Assembly (NCBI GenBank): GCA_036852015.1
Contig: JAANDG010000239.1
Location: 124,001-188,000, forward strand
Source: Pelodera strongyloides
Taxonomy: Eukaryota > Nematoda > Chromadorea > Rhabditida > Rhabditidae
Direction: 5' to 3'
DNA: 64,000 nucleotides
Part shown: positions 50,680 to 62,334 of the stretch, piece after piece
Layout: every line of letters begins with the position of its first letter
Numbering within the stretch: position 1 is the stretch's first letter
Notes under the pieces: generated by a model
Databases searched by the model: none
What the model saw: the letters and a program-made list of their open reading frames with translations, nothing else
Told to the model about the DNA's origin: nothing
Made by a program: the position numbers and the translations under genes

Positions 50680-53600
50680 TTAAACTGACTTGAACAATTT
50701 GCGATCAACTTTTGCTTTAATATGTTTTCCGGAACACTTGGGAGGTTCATAATGAGTGGAGCAGATATTCTTTCGACATTTTGTGCAGCACTCGTCTGTG
50801 TTCTAAAAAAAAACTTGATATGACCCATGTGGATACGGATCTCATCTGCTCAGCACTCCTGCAGCACAAGATATGTGTAAAGGAGATACGCCGGTCGGTT
50901 TTTGAAACGCATCGAGTAGAGCAGCATCACCATCATTCTTATGCAGCTTATGCAAATAAACATAAATTAGAATAAAAAATCGAGCTAAATTCGAGTAACT
51001 TAGCATAAATACGTAAGAATTTAGTTGTCCACGATGCGTTTCAAAAACAGGCCGATATTTCGCTTTAACACGTAATGATAATAAATCACCGTACCTCCCG
51101 GCAGTAAGGCACACCACACCTCGCCCCGAATTGAATTCTGTTGCTTTTCACCACATGCAGTGTAGTGTTCTGGAGGTCACAATTCTTAATCGACGCGTCG
51201 AAAATGGCGGCGACCAAATTTGAGTCTTTTACCTGAAGAATGTGAAAAATTACAGTAAGAAATTTATGAAGTATGGAGTTTTAGAGGTAAACGCAGAGAA
51301 TGAGAGGGAGAAAGAGATATAGAGAGGCAGAGAGGGAGGGAGAGACGTATAAACACACTTTTCCAAATTGGCTACCACCTGGCTCTATGATATGTAAATT
51401 TCTTTCGCTTCATTATAGCATTTGATGCGCACGCTGATGTTTTACAGGGACAGGCCCACCTATATAAACCTATAGTTATTATTTGATCATAATGCATATA
51501 AACGGCGTTTATTACAATATATACAAACTAAAGAAAAAACTGGCCTTCTCCCATAATTTGATGCTCACGAGATTTGACAGAGTTTGCTCCGTGAGCCAGT
51601 CAATGATAGTCCATTTCAATGTTTCGTAGTCGCTAAATATAGTTAAAAGTGATATTCCACGTGGTATTTTAGCTTTTCCTTGACCACTCTATTTTCAGGT
51701 TTGTGTATACTAGTTGCCCGACATACAACGTGAAACTCCGCGCCATCGCCGCGAACAAAAAGAGGATCCGCTACAGGTGCGCGGCGCACCCCCTCTATGG
51801 TGCGCGGCGGGGGCGCCAGGGTGTGAAAAGAGTGCGCCTCATAAGCGCCACCCCCGAATGATGCGCCAATTGAAGTTGAACATCTGTGGCGCACCCTCCG
51901 CGCACTCTAGTGGGAGAGCGCAGCGCCCCAGTGGCGGACCTTCTTTTTAACGCAACGATGGCCGGATGGCGCGGACTTTCACCAGTGTATTCGAAACCAC
52001 GAAGCATGTACCGATTCAATTTGGATCTAAAAATCAGTTGATCAGTTCAAATGAAGTAACTCACGCATTTCCGTAATCGATGATCATTTCCAAAAAGTCG
52101 GCCAAAATTTCGGCAGTGGCATTGGGCTCGGAAACTCTGCGACCTGAAAATTAAAATAGATCTTTCATTGTTTTTCCAGTCATTAGAACTTGCTCCAAGA
52201 CTTGGTGTAACACATTGGTTGAAGCAATTCGAGGCCGCTTTTTGAGACGTATGATGAGTACCGCATTCTTAGGTATTGATGCCAAAGTGGGATCGAATTG
52301 AGCCCATTTTTTTCATTTGGAACTATTTGCTATGATACATCTGACACTACGACTAACTTACTGATATACTCTTGGCAGTAACTGTGCAATGCGTCGATGT
52401 TGTATTTGTTGGCCATTCGTAGCAAGTCCTTGAGGACCGGCACTGAAAATTGAAATCTAAACTACTGCAAGGGAAATCCAATGTGTTTTGCAATCATTTT
52501 TTCTTCCCTGCAAAAGAATGCTCATGTTAGTCTTCTGACTTCTCAATGCGAAGTGTAACGCGTAACGCACATTATACAAACAAAGTTTTCCCAATTTTAT
52601 GTAATTACACTAATTATAAATGGGCATGCCTGTGTAAGAACAAATGGAAGGTAAGTGCCGAGCTCCATAAGAATAAAAGTTTTCTACAATCACCGACGTT
52701 GCGGCAAGCAATTACCAAGTCTCACAAAACTTACCGGTTGTCTTCATAACATCCTTGATGCCATACTGAAGGACTTTAAGAAGAATGGACACGGAATTGA
52801 CTGTTTCATCCTACAAAAAATAACATGGAATGATACGAAGAAGCACAAGCTTGTGTAGATTAAAATCTACGCATTCTGCGCCGTCGGGTACCAAGGGTTC
52901 GCCAAAACCAGAACGCACGTGAGTCCCTTCTCTTTCTGTCTCTCTCCCTCTCTCTCTGTTCTCTCTGCTGTCTCACTCTGCATATCACAGAGTTTCTAGT
53001 TTCGATGATCAGTTGAAATCACTAGAAAAACAAATACAAGACTTCGTATAGATTTCTTTGCTTGACACTTTTGTATTAGGCGATCATTTTACTGTTGATT
53101 AAGCTATAAGGAAGTAGCTGCGGAAACATTCCATAGCCCATTGACAGCCCATTAATTTGCAGTCACTACTCACTGCTAGTGGTAGTAATACACGAGTGGG
53201 GTCACTTGATAACCATAAAAAAAAATAAAAAACATACTTCAAACTTTGCCTTGTGCTCCCGGGCTCCCTTAAATTCGCCGAAGAAAAGTTTCTCGAAAAC
53301 TGGAGAGTGTTCAGCGAGAAAGTGCGGATTCACATAGAATGTTTTACCTGCAAATGCACAGGATGCCCGGAATTTCTCGTGCTTTTTTCTATGTCCCTTT
53401 GACTTTAAAGCGAAATACCGGCCGGGTTTTGAAACGCATCGTGGACAACTGAGTCCTTACGTATTCACGCTGATTTACTCAATTTTTTATTCTAAGTTAT
53501 GTTCATTCGCAAAGCTGCATAAGAATACTGGTGTACCCGATGCGTTTCAAAAACCGGCCGGTATTTCGCTTTAACCGCTCCAACTAAATGAATACATTTC

Positions 53601-53697
53601 GCGAAATTAACCTACCACCATTTACTTCAACTTTGAAGTATCGGAGAGCTGTTTTGGTCCTATAACCCTTGGGAACCGTCGACACAGTTGAACACAT
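50680..53697 (-). CDS. BTB gene E, BTB plus C-terminal Cys/His module (258 aa)
   Basis: Eight exons (minus): 53616-53697, 53238-53347, 52735-52810, 52362-52442, 52065-52143, 51545-51632, 51095-51232, 50680-50802; 777 nt, ending in TAA. An acceptor ATTTAG lies 1 nt before the ATG. Exon 1 ends RYFKVEVNGG; exon 2 reads GKTFYVNPHFLAEHSPVFEK then LFFGEFKGAREHKAKFE; exon 4 reads VLKDLLRMANKYNIDALHSY. The C-terminal module is CGVPYC, then ECCTKCRKNICSTHYEPPKC and KVDRKLFKSV. Very similar to gene B throughout, including introns and 3' flank. The intron after exon 6 starts GC (AAG|GCCAGT) where gene B has GTCAGT. Likely CUL3 adaptor by family. Confidence 0.82.
50878..51068. mobile_element. Family B MITE in last intron of BTB gene E
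   Basis: The right border CGCTTTAA is complete and the left border (AAAGGAGATACGCCGG) is diverged. It falls between the two exons that together encode the Cys/His module. Gene B lacks it at this place. Confidence 0.75.
53405..53574. mobile_element. Family B MITE in first intron of BTB gene E
   Basis: Complete copy between TTAA 53405 and TTAA 53571; the arms read AAAGCGAAATACCGGCCGG and complement. Best-preserved family B copy in the window. Confidence 0.9.
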
Positions 53698-53726
53698 TCT
53701 AAATTAAAATCGTAAAATTTGCCCTG

Positions 53727-53866
53727 AGCCCTGTTCACCAACACATAGGGAGCCCTCCCTAGGCTCACGTACGTTCTGAATCTCTTCTGCTCTCGCACTC
53801 TCTACGCATTCTTTAGCCCCCTGGGGAGACCAGAGAGGGCTCCCTGCGTGTTGGTGAATACGGCCT
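53727..53866. mobile_element. Short fold-back element upstream of BTB gene E
   Basis: Inverted arms CACCAACACATAGGGAGCCC and GGGCTCCCTGCGTGTTGGTG about 140 bp apart, about 30 bp upstream of the gene E start codon. Outer words (GTTCACC, GGTGAATACGGCC) resemble the ends of the element at 19908-20893. Confidence 0.6.
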
Positions 53867-54308
53867 CTGGAGTTATGATAATTGAAAGACAGAGCCGAAG
53901 GAAAAATGAATCGGAGCGAAAAGAAAACATATCGTAGCATTTCGAGCAAATAGGTGCAGAACTGGTAGAACAATTGGAAAAAAGCTTATAATTAAGGCAA
54001 ACAATTTGCTAGATATAGATAGACGTAGACGTTGTACGAGAAACTGGCAAAAACGATAAACGCAGAAGCCATAATTGTTGAATGCAACATTTATGCAAGA
54101 GAACACAAAATGGAAACCAAAGCACGTTTGCTACAAAGCGTTTCTATATATTCAAACTTTGACGAATTCCAAAATAAATAAATAAATCCAAACGTACAGT
54201 CTCAATGATTATGGCTTGCAAAATAGTCAGCATGGTATTCGAGGGAGTAAAGGGAGTAACTAACCTAAAACATCAAGCCAAATTGAACAAAAAACAAGCA
54301 CGAACAGC

Positions 54309-55670
54309 TTAAAGGGATAGGTTCACTAGGATTTGCACCTTTTTGAATGATTTATATTGATACGATGGCCGAAAACCTGGCTTATTGGATAAGACACCCT
54401 CGGACAACTTTGGACAACTGGACAACCGAGAATGGACAACCGGACAACTGGACAACTGGACAACCGTGGACAACTGGACAACCGGACAACTGGACAACCG
54501 GACAACCGCGGACAACTGGACAACCGCGGACAACCACGGGCAACTTTCATGTTTCCACTAAAACAAAAAATACTGTTTTCTGAGGACACTTGTGGTTTAA
54601 CCACGAGTTATGTTTTATGAGTTTAATCACGAGTCAAAACTCTTGAACACTCACTTCACCAGCTAGGCATAAGCAAGACGATGCAGTAAAAAAACTCCAT
54701 TTATTTTCCGAAAAAGAGAAGACAATTAGGGAACCAAAACAGTTCAATATCAGTACTTAGGGGGATGCGAAGTGAATAGAACTGCGTTGAATGTATTGAG
54801 GCGTTACCTATCAAGTGAGTCGGTCATCAGTCGACGTGACTTCAATAATACGGGAAGCGCAACTCAATTCAATAATACATGAAGCGCAACTATTGAAAAT
54901 GAAGTAACAAAACTTTTTCGGAAAATAAATGGAGTTTTTTTACTGCATCGTCTTGCTTATGCCTAGCTGGTGAAGTGAGTGTTCAAGAGTTTTGACTCGT
55001 GGTTAAACTCATAAAACATAACTCGTGGTTAAACCACAAGTGTCCTCAGAAAACAGTATTTTTTGTTTTAGTGGAAACATGAAAGTTGCCCGTGGTTGTC
55101 CGGTTGTCCAGTTGTCCGGTTGTCCATTCTCGGTTGTCCAGTTGTCCGCGGTTGTCCGGTTGTCCATTCTCGGTTGTCCAGTTGTCCGGTTGTCCATTCT
55201 CGGTTGTCCAGTTGTCCAAAGTTGTCCGAGGGTGTCTTATCCAATAAGCCCGAAAACCTTCACAATGCGAAAATTAAATTAAATTACCTTTTCTCCCCGA
55301 GGTAGGAGAGCTTGCTCAAAAAGCTAAACTACCTCGAATTTATAAAACAATTGGAGTACCGCAACCTAGCTAAATGGGAAATAGCGTGACAGGGTTGGAG
55401 GTGTATAGATTGTTGTGATAGACGGAGGATGATAAAAGGTCCCTGTATCTTCTAGCGTCTCCAGCCCTGCTACGCTATTTCCCACTTACCACGGCTGCGG
55501 TACTCCAATTGTTTTATAAATTCGAGGTAGTTTAGCTTTTTGAGCAAGCTCTCCTACTTCGGGGAGCAAATGAAATTTACTGCATTTTTCGCATTTTGAC
55601 CGTCATACGTCATACTATCAATATATAAATTATAAAAAAGGTGCAATTCGAGGTGAACCTATCCCTTTAA
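54309..55670. mobile_element. TTAA element, family C, 1362 bp, with inverted minisatellites
   Basis: Outer ends AAAGGGATAGGTTCACTAGG..and complement AGGTGAACCTATCCCTTT, bounded by TTAA at 54309 and 55667. Inside lies a large palindrome: arms 54380-54716 and 54914-55249 with a 197-bp spacer. Each arm contains a 10-bp minisatellite of GGACAACTGG/GGACAACCGG units (about 54410-54541; complement 55088-55235). A second palindrome, about 55262-55605, with arms containing ACTACCTCGAATTTATAAAA, sits to the right. No coding sequence. Related ends flank 61703-63160. Confidence 0.8.
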
Positions 55671-55816
55671 AAAAGGACTAAAATCAACAACAGTGGACAC
55701 AAGTTATTTCAAAGCTTTAGAAGCGTCTTTCAGTGTGTGTACCGATCTAAAAAAATCAACAATAGTAGAAACTAAGACAAGTATAATGCCAAAGTTACGG
55801 TAACAACTCAAACCAC

Positions 55817-58800
55817 TCAAACGGATTTGAACAATGAACGATCAATTTTTTCCTTAACCTGTTGGCCGGCACATCTGGGAGGTTCGTAATGAGTGGCGCA
55901 CACATTCTTGTGACACTTTCTGCAGTACCTTTCGGCGAGCTAATAAAACAAAACTTTTAAAGTGGTAGAACATCCGGTACTTGAAACAAATTTTGTGTAA
56001 CTGCATTCATATGCATTGCAGTGAGTGTGTTTAGACTAAAAATCGCACAGTTATTTGAGTGGACTTCATGAGAATGCAGTGTCTAGTATACGTTTCAGAA
56101 AAAACGGCAGTTATTCTGCTTTAAAGGAGGAGGCTCACGAGATCTTAGTGTACCATTTCTTTCTTCTTATCGATAGATGATGGCATTTGCTTCCAAGAAA
56201 CATGCCTTATGATGAAAAAGCTTTTAATTAGAAGGAGTAAATCAATGTAGTGCTTAGAATTTTATCAAAATTCTTGACCATAGCCTCTGTAATTGTGTGT
56301 GTCCCGAGGGTAGCTGGGGACTCAAAATAAGAAAATAAGGGTGCAACTATAGCTAGATACCCTCGGGACACATACAATAAGAGCCAGATACCCGCGGGAC
56401 ACAAAGGCTACGGTCAAGAATTTTGATAAAATTCTAAGCACTACTCTGTTCGTCTTAGGCGGGTCGCCAGCTAAAATATTTATATTTAGCTAAAATATTT
56501 ATGCTACACTATTTGTAGCAAAACAGCGAAGCGCCTAGCGAAAATTATGCAACTGACACATCCGCCATGCAGGTGGACAGGCGGTTCGCCATTATTTTCG
56601 CTGGGCGGCCCGCCAAAAACGAACGCAGTACATTGATTTACTCCTTCTAATTAAAAGCTTTTGCATCATAAGGCATGTTTCTTGGAAGCAAATGCCATCA
56701 TCTATCGATAAGAAGAAAGAAATGGTACACTTAGATCTCGTGAGCCTCCTCCTTTAACAGAACTTAACGGAGGTAGGATTAATAATGAAAATAGTTTGCC
56801 CCCACCTGTCCACAATTGACGACGCTACACGGCTTCAACAAGTTGCCAACATTTTCATCGAAAGGTTCAATATGATGCAAAGTAGTGTTGCGAAAGTCAC
56901 TATTCTTAATAGCCGTCTGCAAAATGGCGGTAGTCAACTTCGAGTCTTTTACCTAAAACGTACACAAATTTAATGTGAGAAACATACTTGAAAAACTGAA
57001 TTTGTACTGTCTTGCAGAAACATTTGGAAACAAAAGTTGGATGTTTGTTTGTTCACTTGTGTGATGTGGGTTACGCTCCAGACTGTTTCAGTAATTGGCG
57101 TATCCGTGAACTAAACTATTCCCAGGTCTAACTCAGCGGCTTATAGGGTGGGCGAGTCAGCAGAGTACAGGTACAGGGTACAAAGAACACACAAAGAACA
57201 CAAAAACACCATAGGGAAAGCAACACAAATGGCGCCTGAGAGTGAGAAACGACCGCTGGTATGATACTGGACACCGCACTTACACATCCAAGGAAAAATA
57301 TATTACCTTTTCCCACAACTTGATAGCAACCAGCTTTTCGATAGGCTCCTCCGTAAGACAATCAATGACACGCCACCTTAGACTTTCATAGTCGCTAAAT
57401 AAAGTTTAGGTTTAAAGCGAACTGACGTGTGGTTCTGAAAATGACACTCAAGTGTGTATTCTGTATATTGTGTACCATGTCGGAAATTGTCTCATTGTCA
57501 GTTAGAAAGGGCCAATATCTAACCAGATCGACCCGCGTTCGATTCCGGGCACCTCACCACTGCGGTCCAATGCATAACGAGTTCGCTTCATTGGGGGTGC
57601 CATCGATGGTTCACTACGGCTGTATTATTTAATTGAAGATTGTGATTGGTCGCCGACATCTCTACACTTACTTTAAGTAGACAATGATATTTCATCTCAC
57701 GAAATAATATATAACTCTAGCTAGTTTGTATCTATGTTGGACGCTGTGTTCCCATGTAGCATATTCCAAAAAAACTGTGTGCTGTAGCATTTTTAGTCGA
57801 ATTATAATCGTTTGGATACGGGACAGTTGTCCAACAATTTTTCAAGGACATGCTTATAAAGAGCACAAAACTATGTTCAAATAAAGAAATTTCTCACGTA
57901 GTTCCGTAGTCGATGATAATTTTCAGTATATCGGCCAAAATGAATGCACTGTTAAGCCTGATTCCGGCCCTGATTCCAGCAACATAGCGACCTGCCGATA
58001 AACACATATTAATTAATATTTACACGAATTGTTTACATCAAACCATCTTGAATTGGGGCAGACTTTGCGACCCGGCGCTGGTTATCGTGAATGTGTAAAA
58101 CAGAGTTCATCGCTAGACGACAGTACAACGGCATGTAACCGGTCAACTGACGAGTTGGTGACCACGTGGGTGACCAGTTGACGACCGTTTTCAAGAAAAC
58201 TTGGTCGCGACGAGGTCACCAAGTTGTCACCCAAGTGGCTCGGCGCAATGGAAAAAGGTGGACCATCGCCTCGAGTAACTCCGTTTCTTAAGTAATCTTA
58301 AAGGGAGAGGCCCATGGGGATAAAGTTTTCCTCAATTTATTTGCATAAAATGGTTGATATCCGTTCATTTGCATTCTTTCTCTACGTAATAATGGTCAAA
58401 CGAACAAATATCACTCCTACGCTTAGAAAGAGTACGCTTAGAAAGAGTCGTTTCCAATACAGTATTGCCCTAAAAGCGCAATAATTGTTTCTGGCTACTT
58501 TATCCCCCATGGGCCTTTCCCTTTAAAGGGAGAGGCCCATGGGGATAAAGTTTTCCTCAATTTATTTGTAAAGAATGTCCGGAATTTCAGAAATATTACT
58601 GTGAAAACCGCATTGCTTGAAGCCTAGAGCTCACAGAGTTATTCCCCGGCAAAGAGTTCGGCCAGATACCGGTCAGAATCAATTCTCTCGCTTTTAGGAC
58701 ATTCTTGTATTGCAAAGGACTCTTTATAGTCGTAGGAATGATCTTTATTCGTTTGACCATTATTCTACAGAGAAAGAACGCAAATGAGCGGATATAACCC

Positions 58801-61480
58801 GTAAAAATGAATTTTGGCGTTGCTGCCTACGGTACCTAGCCGAACTGTTTGCCGGGGAATAACTCTGCGAGTTCGAGGCTTCACGCAATGCGGTTTTCAC
58901 AGTAATATTTCTGAAATTCAGGACATTCTGCACAAGTAAATTGAGGAAAACTTTTTTCTCGTGGGCCTCTCCCTTTAAGACTATGAACCATCGAAAAAAA
59001 ATCCTTCCTTTTTTAGCAACGTGCACTTGTAAGGATTAGGCTTACTGATAATCTCTTTGCTGTAGCTGTGCAAGGCGACGATGTCGAACTTGTCGGCCAA
59101 CCGTATCAAATCCCTGAGTTCACCAACTGAAATTGAATGCGACTTATGTGCAATACGAAAGTGTATCTGCTCCAAGGCTCCAAGAAACTCCCCAACTTAG
59201 AAAAAACTCTGCACGGTGGGTAGATGAAGCGCACACTTGTTACGCGGACCTTCTCTTTAGTAAGGTACGAGTATCATCGCTGTCAATAAAACGGCAGTGT
59301 TTTCTTTAAAATAGGTTGGCACCAGGATTTTTGGTTTAAAGGTAAGATGAAGTTCTCATTTTGCACATGTTGTAACATACTGTTTCAATAACGACGAATA
59401 CAAATAAGAAACTAGTAGTTTTGCGTATCACTTGAAGTCGATCATAGATTGGGAATAGCTACCATTGCATGTTGGGCATAATGAAAAAATTAAAAGATAC
59501 ATACTTATTTCCAACTACTCCTCCACGCGAAAATTGCGCATCAATATAAGGTTTTGCCCCTCTGTAGTATTTATTCGCCAAATTGACGCACGGGGATTTT
59601 TGAATTCCCGGTAACCGCAACGCAACCCTCTCCGCGCGCGCGAGCGGTAAGCAACAAAGCATTGCAGGCGGTGGAGAAGCGTAAACAGTAAACGTGTCTA
59701 GATGTGTGATTTTATATTTTAAGGATTTTTTCAATCCGTTTGATATTCCCGTTTGATATTGCGGAACATGCCATAATCAAACTTGTCAATTACCCTTTTG
59801 AATCAAGGTGCACGTCTTGAGTCTTGAGGCGTGAAAAAATTATTTATTATTTATTCCCTTTAAAATCGGCCTAAGGCAGATCCCTCCACTTGTCTAATTA
59901 TCAGGTAAAAAGTAGATGTAAAAGACAATGTTGACTGTTACCAGCTCTCCCCCACCAACTGAAAAAATGAGCGCCAAATATAGAATACGAATTGTACTTA
60001 CTGGTTGAGATGGTCAGGTCTTTCGTTCCCGGTTCGAGAAATTTCAAAAGAGTAGACATGGAATTGACGGTTTCATCCTAAAATCGTACTGAAAATGTGT
60101 GAAAGCACATAAAAAAGACATCAATGAACTTTTCATCTAAAACCCCATAAACTGGTCACCAAATGATCACCAACCAGCTACCACATGTTTTTTTCGGTAG
60201 AAAGTAGAAACCATTTGGTTGGTGACGGGCGAACGACGGTTTTTCCGTGGTTTTGGCAGTTATTTCGTTTTCCCATTTAATATCAAACGAATAGGTGGAG
60301 AGGATGTTCTCCGATAAATTATTTTATTTTAATAAAATATGCAAAAACCTACAGGAAAATTAGCCTTCTGTGCCCGACCTTCCGTGAATTCTCCAAAGAA
60401 AAGCTTCTCAAGCACTGTCGAGTATTCAGCGAGGAAGTGTGGATTTACATAAAAGATGTGTCCTGAAAATATTTGAAAATATCTGAAAAAAAAAATGATT
60501 TTATGCTTATCGTCCCAAAAAATATTTAGTCAACTATAGCGTTCAGCTATTCCAATAACTTTAAGTAAAGACCCATTCCAGTAATTAAAAACAAACTATT
60601 TAATACAAAAATAAATATATCGATCCGAAGGTGCTATTAAAGTTGGGGGGGGGGCCAAAGTGGGCGGGGCCGGGGCCTCAAAAATTATTTTTTTCGACCT
60701 TTCTTCGAGCCAAAATGAACCTAATTCATTCTAGTTCTTCTGTTTCTTGCCAACAACATTGAGCAGGAGGATTTATCTACTACAGGTTACATTGACATTG
60801 GCTAAAGATAACAGTCAAATTTTTGTAACAGCCGGTACCGGTACACTTGGATTTTCTGTGAGCCTAGCTATTTTTTTCGGATTTGGAAAGTACTTTCACA
60901 TTGATAGGCTGAGCAGGAGCTAACAGTCGTCAGCGTTTCTATTGGTCAGTAGGTCAGTACTATCAGTGGTCGTTTGCACGAAAGCTTGGAGCATGCTCCA
61001 TGCCTACCACTCCTACCAGTGGGAGGTGAGAGAAAAATAGTGGGACAAATTCTCCACAAGCCTTTCCTTATACTTGTGTACGGCCCCAGACGATGGATTC
61101 GCAGTTGCTGCTAATGCTAAAGGCTAAGGAATTAACATGTCTGACTGCATTAGAGCGCCGCACTGACAATACAGCCTCCTTGTAAAACTAAAATGGTGAA
61201 ACTTAAGCAATGCATCATAGATTATGTGAGCAGTGGAATGCCCGTAGTCGTTTATCCCAATTTTCATATGTTCAAAAGGTCGAAAAAATAATTTTTGAGG
61301 CCCCGCCCACTTTGGCCCCCCCAACTTTAATAGCACCGATCCGAATATTGTCGATCTATTGATTTTTGTATTGATGCACTTTAAAAACCCACCGTCGTTC
61401 ACTTGAATACTGAAGGAACGAAGAGTGGTTTTGGTCCAGTAGCGCTCTGGTACCATTGGAATGCAGGAGTTCGAAGACAT
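55817..61480 (-). CDS. BTB gene F, BTB plus C-terminal Cys/His module (268 aa)
   Basis: Eight exons (minus): 61393-61480, 60353-60462, 60002-60077, 59046-59126, 57898-57991, 57307-57394, 56806-56952, 55817-55939; 807 nt, phases consistent, ending in TGA. Residues 1-29 end SFSIQVNDG; residues 30-66 read GHIFYVNPHFLAEYSTVLEK then LFFGEFTEGRAQKANFP; residues 92-118 read GELRDLIRLADKFDIVALHS. Residues 119-228 are helical. The C-terminal module has CSVVNC, then YCRKCHKNVCATHYEPPRC and KIDRSLFKSV. No splice acceptor directly precedes the ATG, unlike B, D and E. Introns are enlarged by at least five mobile elements. Likely CUL3 adaptor by family. Confidence 0.82.
55957..56124. mobile_element. TTAA MITE in last intron of BTB gene F
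   Basis: Diverged relative of family B: ends AAAGTGGTAGAACATCCGG and ACGGCAGTTATTCTGCTTT. Its right TTAA (56121-56124) is also the left border of the next element. Confidence 0.7.
56121..56757. mobile_element. TTAA fold-back element, 637 bp, with inner palindrome
   Basis: Arms of about 125 bp start AAAGGAGGAGGCTCACGAG and end with the complement at TTAA 56754. Inside, a second palindrome (about 56253-56444; AGAATTTTATCAAAATTCTT arms) contains three related words TACCCTCGGGACACA / TACCCGCGGGACACA, one inverted. Confidence 0.8.
57429..57632 (+). other. Intronic patch with B-box-like sequence
   Basis: CGTTCGATTCCGGGCACC (about 57535-57552) fits a tRNA B box; no convincing A box or cloverleaf was found upstream. 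It may be a further tRNA-derived fragment in the intron between exons 6 and 5 of gene F. The open frame through it is not considered a gene. Confidence 0.3.
58298..58526. mobile_element. TTAA MITE, family D (GGGAGAGGCCCATGGGG ends), copy 1
   Basis: Ends AAAGGGAGAGGCCCATGGGG and the near-complement CCCCCATGGGCCTTTCCC. Its right TTAA (58523-58526) is shared with the next copy. Confidence 0.8.
58523..58978. mobile_element. TTAA MITE, family D, copy 2
   Basis: Same left end as 58298-58526, different and longer interior; right end GTGGGCCTCTCCCTTTAA at 58978. The interior is palindromic (GGAATAACTCTGCGAGTT-type words with complement near 58630). Both copies lie in the intron between exons 4 and 5 of gene F. 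Confidence 0.8.
60630..61337. mobile_element. DNA element, 708 bp, 8-bp target duplication, in BTB gene F intron 1
   Basis: Ends GGTGCTATTAAAGTTGGGGG and complement, then GGGGCCTCAAAAATTATTTT near both ends; GATCCGAA flanks both sides (60622-60629, 61338-61345). No transposase frame. The duplication length fits hAT (inference). Confidence 0.85.
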
Positions 61481-61770
61481 CCAAAAGAGGAGAAGAACAT
61501 TTATTAGTGAAGAGTGAAGACTATGACTTCGAAACAAAACAAAAAGAGTTCCTATCATTTCGGACAAACACTGCATCAAAAGAAATTGGCAAAAAAGATA
61601 CAGTATTGCCTAACTGTAAGTAGGGAGTACATCAAGATGAAGAATACGGTAATTTGCAGTCATTTTCATATAATCGGGAATGCACATCCAACAAACTTTC
61701 TATTAAAGGGATGGGTTCACTAGAAAATCACCTTGTTTTTATGCTTTAGATTGCTTGTACAAAGGTAAAC

Positions 61771-62167
61771 TTAAAGGGACAGGCCCATCAAAGTAAATCT
61801 ATATTTACGATACGTCCATAGGACTATCAAGCATTTTTATTACAATATATACAAACTAAATTTCACATTTATTTGCCATTGAAAACTTTTTTCCGATGCG
61901 CTCTGCTCAAATGTATACCGTAGAGCCGCAAATATCCTTGTCGTCAATGCAAATTTGTCGTGAAATTATAATGCGATTAAAATTTGCATATATAGCTTTG
62001 AAATCTGCAGTTTTATGGTATACATTTGAGCAGGGCGCATTGGAAAAAAAGTTGTCTAGGGCGAATAATGGTGAAATTTAGTTTGTATATATTGTAATAA
62101 AAATGCTTGATAGTCATTATGAACGTATCGTAAATATAGGTTTATTTTGATGTGCCTGTCCCTTTAA
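61771..62167. mobile_element. Nested TTAA MITE 1 (AAAGGGACAGGCCCATC ends)
   Basis: Ends AAAGGGACAGGCCCATC and the near-complement GATGTGCCTGTCCCTTT. Arms of about 140 bp include ATTACAATATATACAAACTA. Shares its right TTAA with the next element. Confidence 0.85.
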
Positions 62168-62334
62168 AGCGAAATGCTAGCCCCTTTGGAAAATTTGCAT
62201 ATGATAAGCAAATCCTAGGTATCCTATGCTAATTTTGTACGATCGTTCACGGCAATCGTACAAAATTAGCATAGGATACATAGGATTTGCTTATCATATG
62301 CAAATTTTCCAAAGCGGCTAGCATTTCGCTTTAA
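62164..62334. mobile_element. Nested TTAA MITE 2, family A
   Basis: Complete family A palindrome between TTAA 62164 and TTAA 62331, sharing both TTAAs with its neighbours. Confidence 0.9.

Noticed and set aside
54347..55305. Asp/Asn/Thr/Gly- and Cys/Pro/Val-repeat proteins
   Set aside because: Translations of the GGACAACYGG minisatellite inside a palindromic mobile element.
61124..61579. 151-residue minus-strand frame
   Set aside because: Joins BTB gene F exon 1 to unspliced intron and a transposon; only 61393-61480 is a credible exon.
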